From a virus: a stretch of 64,000 nucleotides of DNA. Position numbers and translations under genes: made by a program. Positions within the stretch are counted from its first letter, which is position 1, and every line of letters starts with the position of its first letter. This document shows positions 30,214 to 36,576 of the stretch, piece by piece. The stretch lies in the IMG/VR virus record IMGVR_UViG_3300042922_000850, positions 62,001 through 126,000 of that record. One strand, written 5' to 3'. The notes under the pieces are model-generated. The model worked only from the letters and a program-made list of their open reading frames with translations, was not told the origin of the DNA and made no database searches.

Positions 30214-31104
30214 ATGGATTTATATTCAGTTGGACTAATGATTACTAAGCGGTGTAATTTCCATTGCGGGCATTGTATGTTTTCATGCAACGCAAAGGGT
30301 GACAATATGTCTGATGAGGTAATTAAAGCTGCAGGCTATTTTATTAGAGAAAATAACGTTGACCATGTAGCCATCTACGGCGGAGAACCATTTTTAAACA
30401 TCCCGCTCTTTGATAAAGTGCTTGACGAAGTTTATGATAGGGATATAGGATTTTTTGTGTCTACAAATGGGAGTTTTATGGGATCCAAGGCAAAAAGAGA
30501 GTATGTGTATAAACTGTTGTGTCGGATGAAAAACAATAGCTCTGAATTTACGGGCATCAGGGTATCAAACACCGTTTTTCATAATGCGTGTCGAACAGAA
30601 AAACAAAAGGCGTCTATCAAACAATTAAAATGGTGGATTAGTGATCCATATTCTTGGGTCGAAGATAATTATGACAGCTACGAAGAATGCTATGACGAAA
30701 ACCCTTTTGACTTTCCAAGGGGAAGGGGGTCATTATACATTGACCCGGAGAACGCGAGTGAAAAAATGAATCCTAGTGGGCGAGCTTTAAAACATGCTGA
30801 TATTCATGATAAAGCATGTCATTGTTCAATGACATGCAATACAAATGAGATTTATGACGAGTTTGAAATGAATATCAGTACGAACGGGGATATTTCAGTA
30901 TGTTGTTATTGCGACGGATGCGTTGTAGGAAATATACTAGAGGAAAATATTTGTCCAAGCGTAATATTCGAACGTACAAAGAAGCTGAATGAGTTTTTTA
31001 AAGAGAAGTATGATGTTCATCAAAAGACGAAGATGGTAGATATCTGCCAAATATGTAAGAAATACCGGATTGGACCAGATGGCATAAGAAAATATAGGAG
31101 GTAG
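30214..31104 (+). CDS. radical SAM protein with SPASM/twitch-like C-terminus
   Basis: 296 aa. CNFHCGHC at residues 14-21 is the CxxxCxxC [4Fe-4S] site of radical SAM enzymes, followed by the SAM-binding GGEP (about 57-60). The C-terminal region has many more cysteines: HDKACHCSMTC (about 202-210), SVCCYCDGCVVGN (about 232-244) and DICQICKKY, consistent with an auxiliary cluster as in SPASM/twitch domains. Such enzymes usually modify peptides or proteins, or mature other enzymes. It differs from QueE-type phage radical SAM proteins in length and in the cysteine-rich tail. The substrate is unknown; it sits with small membrane and soluble proteins. Confidence 0.85.
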   Translation: MDLYSVGLMITKRCNFHCGHCMFSCNAKGDNMSDEVIKAAGYFIRENNVDHVAIYGGEPFLNIPLFDKVLDEVYDRDIGFFVSTNGSFMGSKAKREYVYKLLCRMKNNSSEFTGIRVSNTVFHNACRTEKQKASIKQLKWWISDPYSWVEDNYDSYEECYDENPFDFPRGRGSLYIDPENASEKMNPSGRALKHADIHDKACHCSMTCNTNEIYDEFEMNISTNGDISVCCYCDGCVVGNILEENICPSVIFERTKKLNEFFKEKYDVHQKTKMVDICQICKKYRIGPDGIRKYRR

Positions 31105-31110
31105 TACATA

Positions 31111-31383
31111 GTGGCGATATACGAAATAACGATCACAAGAACAATTGAAGAGAAGCAAAAAATTTATGTTGAAAGCAGCACTGGGGTAATTCATAAGGTC
31201 CTCAGTAAACAAAATAATATCGACCAGAGTTTGGAGAGTTATGTTAAGAACGTTGGGAGAGAAATTGAAATATTAGATAAAGAGAAACCTAAGGTAAGAA
31301 AGCTCACAATGGGTTCAATATCACATTGGTGCAAACGAATTGGTCCAGGACAATATATTTGGAATGATGCACCGGGGAGGTAA
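31111..31383 (+). CDS. hypothetical protein in radical SAM operon
   Basis: 90 aa with a GTG start after AGGAGG, six bases after the radical SAM stop. Basic, with IGPGQYIWNDAPGR at the C-terminus. The initial strands (IYEITITRTIEEKQKIYVE) suggest a small alpha/beta fold. Unknown. Confidence 0.6.
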   Translation: MAIYEITITRTIEEKQKIYVESSTGVIHKVLSKQNNIDQSLESYVKNVGREIEILDKEKPKVRKLTMGSISHWCKRIGPGQYIWNDAPGR

Positions 31384-31384
31384 T

Positions 31385-31597
31385 ATGACAAGAAAAGAAA
31401 TGTTTGTTAATTGGGCGGTAACTACTTCGGGTGTCTATTTTATAAATGTTATGATGTTTTCATTTACGAATGATATGATGGCCTTCAGAGCGATCAATCC
31501 CACCGCTTATACAGCTGTAGGCATAGGACAAATAATTGCCGATGTTATTTTAATAATAGCTCTTTCTCGTTATCTTTTTAAACGAAAGAGTAAATAA
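31385..31597 (+). CDS. small two-helix membrane protein
   Basis: 70 aa from ATG 31385, with GGGGAGG inside the previous gene. Hydrophobic segments at about residues 10-27 and 40-62, with a basic KRKSK end. Last gene of the radical SAM operon. Confidence 0.6.
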   Translation: MTRKEMFVNWAVTTSGVYFINVMMFSFTNDMMAFRAINPTAYTAVGIGQIIADVILIIALSRYLFKRKSK

Positions 31598-31622
31598 AAA
31601 TTTTAGGAATAAAAATATTCTG

Positions 31623-31637
31623 GTATAAGAAAGAAAA
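31623..31637 (+). promoter_or_regulatory. class I promoter motif for the tRNA-like gene
   Basis: GTATAAGAAAGAAAA ends two bases before the tRNA acceptor stem. With no room for a leader, it constrains the transcription start to within or just after the motif. Confidence 0.65.
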
Positions 31638-31639
31638 GG

Positions 31640-31711
31640 AAAGCAGTAGCTCAGATGGGAGAGCACCAGTATTAATACTGAGGGTGGCAGGTTCGATACC
31701 TGTCTGCTTTT
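31640..31711 (+). tRNA. tRNA-like gene, anticodon arm irregular (UAA by position)
   Basis: A 72-nt cloverleaf: acceptor arms AAAGCAG / CTGCTTT pair fully; D stem GCTC/GAGC with an 8-nt loop; T arm GCAGG-TTCGATA-CCTGT with one G-T pair. No CCA is encoded. The 17-nt anticodon arm CCAGTATTAATACTGAG pairs poorly in the canonical register, but CAGT/ACTG can pair around a 6-nt loop. Canonical numbering puts TAA at 34-36 (reading UUA, Leu), yet there is no long variable arm as Leu tRNAs have. So it is a tRNA or tRNA mimic of uncertain identity. Confidence 0.7.
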
Positions 31712-31717
31712 GTTTTC

Positions 31718-31737
31718 ATTGTTTTTAAAAAACAATG
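31718..31737 (+). terminator. terminator after tRNA-like gene
   Basis: CATTGTTTTT / AAAAAACAATG hairpin of A-T pairs directly downstream of the tRNA 3' end. Confidence 0.6.
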
Positions 31738-31745
31738 TATTTCTA

Positions 31746-31760
31746 GTATAAGGAATAAAA
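31746..31760 (+). promoter_or_regulatory. class I promoter motif
   Basis: GTATAAGGAATAAAA after TATTTCTA. Confidence 0.6.
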
Positions 31761-31783
31761 CAAAACAAAGGAGGTTCATAAGT

Positions 31784-31996
31784 ATGAACGAGGAAGTATA
31801 CGAGACAACAGAAGAGGTAACAGAGGCAGTAGCAGGTATGGATGACAATCGAATAAAGATTGCAGTAGTAGCAGTAGCGGGGGTTGTATTATTAGCAGGA
31901 GCAGGTTTTACATGGCTGAAGTTAAGAAAGAAAAAGAAATTGGCAGTATCAGATGCAGACATCGATTTAGATGAAGTTGCAGCAGACGAACAATAA
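31784..31996 (+). CDS. small single-pass membrane protein
   Basis: 70 aa, AAGGAGG upstream. Acidic N-terminus (residues 1-23), membrane helix at about 24-46, basic KLRKKKKL and then an acidic tail. The charge bias suggests the N-terminus is outside and the tail in the cytoplasm. Single-gene cassette. Confidence 0.65.
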   Translation: MNEEVYETTEEVTEAVAGMDDNRIKIAVVAVAGVVLLAGAGFTWLKLRKKKKLAVSDADIDLDEVAADEQ

Positions 31997-32000
31997 GGTT

Positions 32001-32032
32001 TAAGAACCGGGGGCATATGCCCTTGGTTCTTT
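32001..32032 (+). terminator. cassette terminator
   Basis: AAGAACCGGGGGCATATGCC then CTTGGTTCTTTT; imperfect stem with G-T pairs. Confidence 0.65.
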
Positions 32033-32056
32033 TCTGCTAATTGAGCGGATTTTATT

Positions 32057-32071
32057 GTATAAGAAATAAAA
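32057..32071 (+). promoter_or_regulatory. class I promoter motif
   Basis: GTATAAGAAATAAAA after ATTTTATT. Confidence 0.6.
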
Positions 32072-32093
32072 CAAATGAAAGGAGAATTAAAGT

Positions 32094-32279
32094 ATGGACG
32101 CAACAACAGATAAGAAAGTAGGAGAGGTATTAGTACAGACAATTGTATTAACTTCAAAAGAAGGAACATTAAAAGGATTTATCGCAGGATGTATTGTAAC
32201 AGGGATAGCAATAGGTGGTATTTATATTGCAAACAAACATGGAATAGCAATTAAAAGCTTCATCAAAGAAAAGATTTAA
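32094..32279 (+). CDS. small single-pass membrane protein
   Basis: 61 aa, AAAGGAG upstream. Soluble N-terminus, one Gly-rich membrane helix (about residues 28-46), basic amphipathic end. A-ending codons. Single-gene cassette. Confidence 0.6.
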   Translation: MDATTDKKVGEVLVQTIVLTSKEGTLKGFIAGCIVTGIAIGGIYIANKHGIAIKSFIKEKI

Positions 32280-32281
32280 AT

Positions 32282-32307
32282 ATATAGGAGGCGCTTGCCT
32301 CCTATAT
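32282..32307 (+). terminator. cassette terminator
   Basis: ATATAGGAGGCGCTTGCCTC and then CTATAT as a compact stem, followed by TCTTTCTTTT. Confidence 0.7.
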
Positions 32308-32333
32308 TCTTTCTTTTGATGTTGAATTTTCTT

Positions 32334-32348
32334 GTATAAGAAATAAAA
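32334..32348 (+). promoter_or_regulatory. class I promoter motif
   Basis: GTATAAGAAATAAAA after ATTTTCTT. Confidence 0.6.
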
Positions 32349-32375
32349 GAATAATAGATAATGGAGGATACGAGA

Positions 32376-32552
32376 ATGAGAAAGTTGATAAGAAGAAAAA
32401 TCAAAGAGACAATGGTAAGCGTAGGATTTAAGTTAGTAACTACAGTTATGGCACTTGTAATGACGGCAAAAGAGTTGTGGAATATGAGAGAAACCAGGAA
32501 AGACATTAATAAAATGAAAAGAATGTGGAGCGAATGGGCAAACGAAAAATAA
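32376..32552 (+). CDS. small basic amphipathic membrane-associated protein
   Basis: 58 aa from ATG 32376; GGAGG is 9 bases upstream and an ATG at 32361 overlaps it. Very basic N-terminus (RKLIRRKIKE), hydrophobic stretch at about residues 13-31, then a charged helix rich in Arg, Lys and Trp. Single-gene cassette. Confidence 0.6.
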   Translation: MRKLIRRKIKETMVSVGFKLVTTVMALVMTAKELWNMRETRKDINKMKRMWSEWANEK

Positions 32553-32557
32553 AGAAA

Positions 32558-32580
32558 AGAGGAGGCGTTGCCTCCTCTAA
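32558..32580. terminator. terminator between convergent genes
   Basis: AGAGGAGGCGTTGCCTCCTCT hairpin, followed by a T run interrupted by AAGTCA. Usable from both strands. Confidence 0.65.
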
Positions 32581-32581
32581 G

Positions 32582-33547
32582 TCATTTTTTTATTCCAAAT
32601 AAGCTACTAACATAATCGGATACATTCTTGCTAGCGACTATAGGGGCTCTTTTTTTGAAATTTTCTTCTGCTACTTGCTTTTCCATTTGGTCAGCAAGTT
32701 TTTTATCATAAACACCGCTATCACCATATTTTAAACCATAAGTTTCATAAGTTTTACCCTTCTGAAACTTCTTAGCGCCAGGATACATTTTTAAATATTT
32801 AGGGTCTGCAGTTTCTCCTGAAGTGGCCCGAAGTGCTTTATAGAAATTTCTTGTGTGCAAAGGAGCAACTGCAACATTAGCAGATTCCCTTGCAATTACT
32901 TTGGGAGATACGTGAGCACTATTGCCGATTTGCTCTGGCCGAAAATCATGTTTAATCATGCCATTCTTCTTGTTTTTTAATTTCTTCTCAACCTGTTGAG
33001 TAGCTCTGTTTTCATCTACTTCATGTCTAAGACTAATCGCCTTATTCCATTTATCAAAATCTTTTTTTACCGGTTTACTCATGCTAAAAACATGTTCTTT
33101 CTGATAAACATTATCTGCAAACTCTTGGTCAATTTTTGATTTTGATGGTGCATAAGCTACCCTGCTCTTCGACACAGATCCGGCACCGTCTTTTACTCCG
33201 GATATACTCCGAGAAGCGGCTTCAAAATTTACCTTCAGCGCTTTTTCAGCAGGATTAATACCCTTGCTTTTAAATTTTTGTTCGGCTACATATTCTGCAT
33301 TAGGCTTATGGATATCCTTAAACAGTGCTTTTCCATAAGTTAGTGGATTGGATGTTGTCTTAACCTTATAATCTTTAGCGATTGCTTTCGTTCCCTTTTC
33401 CAATCCCTTTAGTTCCCTGTTGTAATTTAGGATATTCTTTTTTACTAACTCTCTACGAGCAAGATCAGATAAAGTACCGAGTTCTCGTTTCCATGCTCTA
33501 CTGGCTTCTTTATAAATTAGTTCTTCATATGCTGCGATTTTATCCAT
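32582..33547 (-). CDS. hypothetical protein with IYKEA N-terminal motif, possible virion protein
   Basis: 321 aa, AAAGGAG upstream. The N-terminus MDKIAAYEELIYKEAS matches the product of the minus-strand gene starting at 26809, and both are long, basic, Lys-rich and poor in hydrophobic residues. The rest is unrecognised. The isolated minus-strand position with its own promoter parallels the 1169-aa protein, which also has KEA motifs, so the three could be expressed together late in infection. Confidence 0.75.
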   Translation of the reverse strand: MDKIAAYEELIYKEASRAWKRELGTLSDLARRELVKKNILNYNRELKGLEKGTKAIAKDYKVKTTSNPLTYGKALFKDIHKPNAEYVAEQKFKSKGINPAEKALKVNFEAASRSISGVKDGAGSVSKSRVAYAPSKSKIDQEFADNVYQKEHVFSMSKPVKKDFDKWNKAISLRHEVDENRATQQVEKKLKNKKNGMIKHDFRPEQIGNSAHVSPKVIARESANVAVAPLHTRNFYKALRATSGETADPKYLKMYPGAKKFQKGKTYETYGLKYGDSGVYDKKLADQMEKQVAEENFKKRAPIVASKNVSDYVSSLFGIKK

Positions 33548-33580
33548 CTATACAAGTCTCCTTTGCTTGGGTTTAGAATA

Positions 33581-33589
33581 ATTATATCA
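33581..33589 (-). promoter_or_regulatory. extended -10 promoter, leftward
   Basis: Minus strand GTGATATAATTA (TATAAT at 33586-33581 preceded by TGA), the same twelve bases as at 26838. The ACCTCGCCCACAACG element abuts its upstream side. Confidence 0.6.
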
Positions 33590-33591
33590 CG

Positions 33592-33667
33592 ACCTCGCCC
33601 ACAACGCACTTCACTGCATTTCACCGTACCCTTTATTCCATGCTCTTTTCTAGTATAAGAAATAAAA
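33592..33667 (+). promoter_or_regulatory. ACCACG-like element and class I promoter motif
   Basis: ACCTCGCCCACAACGCAC (33592-33609) lies 61 bp before GTATAAGAAATAAAA (33653-33667), the same distance as at 23432 and 23773. TTTATTCCATGCTCTTTTCT fills the spacer. Confidence 0.6.
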
Positions 33668-33689
33668 CAATACATAGGAGGAAAATAGC

Positions 33690-34004
33690 ATGACAGAGGT
33701 AATGAAAGAAGCAATGAAAGAACTTGAAGTTTTAAGAAAGCAAGAAGAAAGAGTGAAGACAATAATTTTTAATGAACTGGCTGATAAAGATGGGCCAATG
33801 TTAGAAGAAGGGTTTACAATTCACGCAAAGAAATTTAGCAGTGTAGAAGTGGCAAAGCTTTTAGGAGTACACGTACATACATTACGCAGATGGATACAAT
33901 CTGGTAAATTAGTGGCAGAAACAGGAATGGGACCGCATGGAATACAAATACATGAATGGGCGTTAAAAGAGTTTATTAGAAAAAACAGAGAGGTTTTTAT
34001 TTAA
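33690..34004 (+). CDS. MerR/excisionase-type helix-turn-helix protein
   Basis: 104 aa, AGGAGG upstream. Residues about 49-95 (KKFSSVEVAKLLGVHVHTLRRW, then IQSGKLVAETGMGPHGIQIHEWALKEFI) follow the winged helix-turn-helix of the MerR/excisionase class. The N-terminal half is a charged helix, possibly for dimerisation. It is the only obvious DNA-binding protein inside the cassette array and is thus a candidate regulator of it. Confidence 0.8.
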   Translation: MTEVMKEAMKELEVLRKQEERVKTIIFNELADKDGPMLEEGFTIHAKKFSSVEVAKLLGVHVHTLRRWIQSGKLVAETGMGPHGIQIHEWALKEFIRKNREVFI

Positions 34005-34024
34005 AGAGGCAACCGCCTCTTTAA
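34003..34024 (+). terminator. cassette terminator
   Basis: TAAAGAGGCAACCGCCTCTTTA hairpin overlapping the stop. Confidence 0.75.
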
Positions 34025-34040
34025 AATTTGTTGTTTTATT

Positions 34041-34055
34041 GTATAAGAAATAAAA
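34041..34055 (+). promoter_or_regulatory. class I promoter motif
   Basis: GTATAAGAAATAAAA. TTGTTGTTTTATT upstream is nearly complementary to AATAAAACAACAA across the motif. Confidence 0.6.
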
Positions 34056-34108
34056 CAACAAATAATAGTAACAGAAAGTGGGGAATAATAAATAGGAGGA
34101 TACGTATT

Positions 34109-34216
34109 ATGGGAGTAATTAAAAGCGTAAACAAGCAAACGATTGTATTGGTAGTAATTGGATCAGCAATAGGATTTATTACAACTTTGGCAGCGGAAGC
34201 ATCCAGAAGAAAATAG
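34109..34216 (+). CDS. very short membrane peptide
   Basis: 35 aa, AGGAGG upstream. Membrane helix at about residues 10-28 between basic ends. Its own class I motif and terminator support it despite the size. Confidence 0.55.
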   Translation: MGVIKSVNKQTIVLVVIGSAIGFITTLAAEASRRK

Positions 34217-34227
34217 GATAAGAGGAA

Positions 34228-34252
34228 TTAGGGGAGAGTCAGCTCCCCTAAA
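34228..34252 (+). terminator. cassette terminator
   Basis: TTAGGGGAG and CTCCCCTAA with loop AGTCAG, followed by ACCTTCGTCTTTTT. Confidence 0.7.
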
Positions 34253-34302
34253 CCTTCGTCTTTTTGTCAAAAACTTATATTATAAAACCAGACAGGTTTC
34301 TA

Positions 34303-34317
34303 GTATAAGAAAGAAAA
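34303..34317 (+). promoter_or_regulatory. class I promoter motif
   Basis: GTATAAGAAAGAAAA after GGTTTCTA. Confidence 0.6.
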
Positions 34318-34346
34318 GAAGTATATAAGAAAGAAGGAGAGATAGT

Positions 34347-34697
34347 ATGAAAATGCAGAATGTAATTTTAGGAACAGTTGTAGTAGGGATAGCAATTATT
34401 GTAACAACAGCGGTAATAACGACAAAAGTTATAAAAAAGAAGGCAGGTGATAAGCAAACACCAGAACATCTGGAGGAGAGTGGTGAAGTATCTTTTTATA
34501 AAGAAAAGTTTAATATCGATACAGAGGCGGCAGAAGCAATCGCATCGACTATGGATATCGTCATGGCAGAATTAGAGGAAGCGGATAGACCGGCATCGAG
34601 AGAGAATTTAATCGAAGCAATACAAGATGAATTTAATATAGGGGTTAACCCGGAAGACATTGTGGATGCATACATAGCATATTGCAACATGGATTAG
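34347..34697 (+). CDS. membrane-anchored protein with acidic helical domain
   Basis: 116 aa, AAGGAG upstream. Membrane helix at about residues 5-26, then a soluble acidic helical domain (about 50-116). Function unknown. Confidence 0.65.
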   Translation: MKMQNVILGTVVVGIAIIVTTAVITTKVIKKKAGDKQTPEHLEESGEVSFYKEKFNIDTEAAEAIASTMDIVMAELEEADRPASRENLIEAIQDEFNIGVNPEDIVDAYIAYCNMD

Positions 34698-34701
34698 AGG
34701 A

Positions 34702-34730
34702 TGAGGGACATTAAGTGTCCCTCAAATTTT
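34702..34730 (+). terminator. cassette terminator
   Basis: TGAGGGACA / TGTCCCTCA hairpin (loop TTAAG) followed by AAATTTTC. Confidence 0.75.
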
Positions 34731-34742
34731 CTTCATCTTATC

Positions 34743-34866
34743 GTATAAGTAATAAAAGAAAAAGGTGAATAGAAATAAATATATAAGATAGGCGCCTATT
34801 CACACCGCAGTTTGACAAAATGCGGTATATAATGTGCAGACAGCAATAGCAGACAAATATTTGTCT
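34743..34866 (+). promoter_or_regulatory. class I promoter motif with a structured leader
   Basis: GTATAAGTAATAAAA (34743-34757) is followed by about 135 bases of leader before the next ATG. Three hairpins are visible: GTGAATAG (34765) with CTATTCAC (34796), enclosing AAATATATAAG; CCGCA with TGCGG (34805-34825); and AGACAAATATTTGTCT (34851-34866). A leader this long is exceptional here and could be a regulatory RNA. I do not recognise a riboswitch class. Confidence 0.5.
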
Positions 34867-34892
34867 GACTTTTATTTTTAGGGGGTAATTTT

Positions 34893-35288
34893 ATGAAAAA
34901 AATGAAGACATTTATTCAAAATGAAAGGCTTAATTTGGGTGTAGGTATAGATACCGGTGAATGGCAGTTAACACCATCCTTTAGTATCTATTTTGAGAGA
35001 GATTGGTACAATAGCCGGCTAATCCAGTTTTCATGGCTCTGCTTCTTTATCGCCGGTGTAGTGTATAGTAAAGAGCATTTGCATGCACAGGCGATAAAAG
35101 ATATTGAAAAAACCAACTACCTTTTTACTAACAAAAAGGTAGTTGTAATGGCTAAGATTGCCACATATACATGGGAAGTCTTGCCGGTAATTGGATATGC
35201 CCAATTACCGGATAATCCCGAACACGGAACTATATTTGAAGTAACATGGTTATGTTTCACGTTCGGTGCATCTTTTTATAAACAATAA
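34893..35288 (+). CDS. hypothetical protein
   Basis: 131 aa, GGGGG upstream. Beta-rich, with two related segments: WYNSRLIQFSWLCFFIAGVVYSK (about 43-65) and GTIFEVTWLCFTFGASFYKQ at the C-terminus. Both contain a W-L-C-F core, suggesting an internal duplication. The coding sequence carries 13-bp (35114-35145) and 11-bp (35184-35211) perfect inverted repeats. Codon use is ordinary. Confidence 0.6.
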   Translation: MKKMKTFIQNERLNLGVGIDTGEWQLTPSFSIYFERDWYNSRLIQFSWLCFFIAGVVYSKEHLHAQAIKDIEKTNYLFTNKKVVVMAKIATYTWEVLPVIGYAQLPDNPEHGTIFEVTWLCFTFGASFYKQ

Positions 35289-35413
35289 AGAGATAAAAGA
35301 GCGGGGGATTTTGCCCTAACTGGTTCACTTTTGAGGTACAAAATCAAAAATAAATATTTTAAAAGGTTAAATTAAAATTCAGGGCATTAATAAGTAGTGC
35401 AGATTGGAGAAAA

Positions 35414-35572
35414 ATGAACGTTGAAAGAATGGGAAAAAACTTTGAATTATGTATCAGAGACGAATCCAATCTTATAGTTGCATGGCAAGCGGGGATGTCA
35501 GAAGAAGATATTAATGATATGTTAAAAAGACATTTTGGATGGCGAAGAAGTCATGCATATGTAGAGAGCTAA
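35414..35572 (+). CDS. short hypothetical protein
   Basis: 52 aa, TTGGAG upstream. Soluble, with the pattern VAWQAGMSEEDINDMLKRHFGW. No class I motif precedes it in the 125-base gap from the previous gene, so it is probably on that transcript. Confidence 0.5.
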   Translation: MNVERMGKNFELCIRDESNLIVAWQAGMSEEDINDMLKRHFGWRRSHAYVES

Positions 35573-35631
35573 ACTGAAAAGTAGCGGTGGGTGAAAATAT
35601 ATTCTTCGCTCCTGAGTTTTTCCTTTTTCTG

Positions 35632-35646
35632 GTATAAGAAACAAAA
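35632..35646 (+). promoter_or_regulatory. class I promoter motif
   Basis: GTATAAGAAACAAAA after TTTTTCTG. Confidence 0.6.
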
Positions 35647-35667
35647 GGATTAAAGGAGGATAATATT

Positions 35668-35811
35668 ATGAACGAAGCAAGTATGGGGTTAGACCAAGAA
35701 CAACGAATGAAAGAAGTTGAACGAAGAGTTCAGAACGAAATAAGTCACGGAGAGATTTTAACTGAGAAGGAATTTAACAGCATTATAGAGGATGTAATGA
35801 AAACAAATTGA
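35668..35811 (+). CDS. short hypothetical protein
   Basis: 47 aa, AAAGGAGG upstream. Highly charged, probably two helices; the pattern EILTEKEFNSIIEDVMK resembles the SHOCT/short C-terminal helical pairs common in phage peptides. Single-gene cassette. Confidence 0.55.
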   Translation: MNEASMGLDQEQRMKEVERRVQNEISHGEILTEKEFNSIIEDVMKTN

Positions 35812-35812
35812 G

Positions 35813-35832
35813 AGAGGAGCTTATGCTCCTTT
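35813..35832 (+). terminator. cassette terminator
   Basis: AGAGGAGCTTATGCTCCTTT with a T-rich tail. Confidence 0.7.
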
Positions 35833-35852
35833 TTAATTTCTTCTTTTTTTTG

Positions 35853-35891
35853 GTATAAGAAAGAAAATAAGAGAATGTAATGTAATTCTCT
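35853..35891 (+). promoter_or_regulatory. class I promoter motif plus 5' hairpin
   Basis: GTATAAGAAAGAAAA, then TAAGAGAAT / ATTCTCTTA as a 9-bp hairpin. Confidence 0.6.
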
Positions 35892-35964
35892 TAAGTTTGT
35901 TTTCATTTGTAACATAGGAAGTAAGACAAAAGAAAATATTAAATAATTCAAGGAGGATTCACAA

Positions 35965-36492
35965 ATGCAGATTTTAACAAAGGGAACAATGATTGCAACG
36001 GTTATCGTGTCAGGGGCAACAGCAGTAACATCTATAGTAGTATCCGCAAGAGAGAAAAAGAAATCAGGTAAACTTCTAAGTGAAATGTGTGATGCATATG
36101 AGGAGTTGTCAAAGAAAAATGCCGATATGAGCAAAACTATTGAGGCGAACAACGCTTTTATGTCTAGGGCGGAAAACGAACTTACAGAAAGAGCTAAGAA
36201 CATCCGTGAACTATCCAGAGATAAAGTTTCTCTCGAAGGAAAACTTACTATTGAGAAAAACATATCGAAAACGTCATTTAACAATGGATTTTCAGCAGGT
36301 GACGAAGCAGGATATGCTCGTGGTTATGAAACTGGATTTAAAGAAGGCAAGAAAGCCGGAGTAAAAGAAAGTAAGAAGATTGATAAGGAAACTACCGATA
36401 GCACAGCTGCTCCTGGTAAAGAACGCAAAAAGAGAGAAAGTAAGAGCACAGAGAGTAAGAATGTGGCTGGCGAAGAAACGTTGGGCAAATAA
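35965..36492 (+). CDS. membrane-anchored coiled-coil protein with GxxxG repeats
   Basis: 175 aa, AAGGAGG upstream. Membrane helix at about residues 6-27, coiled coil at about 30-100, then GFSAGDEAGYARGYETGFKEG (written here in full only to 20 residues: GFSAGDEAGYARGYETGFKE), a glycine-every-four motif as in 25032 and 27486, and a basic disordered tail. Function unknown. Last unit of the cassette array. Confidence 0.65.
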   Translation: MQILTKGTMIATVIVSGATAVTSIVVSAREKKKSGKLLSEMCDAYEELSKKNADMSKTIEANNAFMSRAENELTERAKNIRELSRDKVSLEGKLTIEKNISKTSFNNGFSAGDEAGYARGYETGFKEGKKAGVKESKKIDKETTDSTAAPGKERKKRESKSTESKNVAGEETLGK

Positions 36493-36504
36493 GGATAATG
36501 GGCT

Positions 36505-36530
36505 ATCAGGAGGCTACATAGCCTCCTGAT
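36505..36530 (+). terminator. cassette terminator
   Basis: ATCAGGAGGCT and AGCCTCCTGAT with loop ACAT, followed by ATTTTGC. Confidence 0.75.
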
Positions 36531-36576
36531 ATTTTGCTATGTCAATTTAGCAAAATGCTTTTATTTTTTACTTCTC

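Noticed and set aside
31640-31711. Stop-codon suppressor tRNA and recoded genome
   Set aside because: TAA, TAG and TGA all end genes with normal downstream signals, and no in-frame stops interrupt recognised proteins such as DnaE or ThyX. The anticodon arm does not support a UUA or CUA anticodon in canonical register.
34812-34834. TTGACA ... TATAAT pair as a sigma-A promoter
   Set aside because: The two hexamers are only about 10 bases apart, and TTGACA is in the loop of a CCGCA/TGCGG hairpin of the leader.
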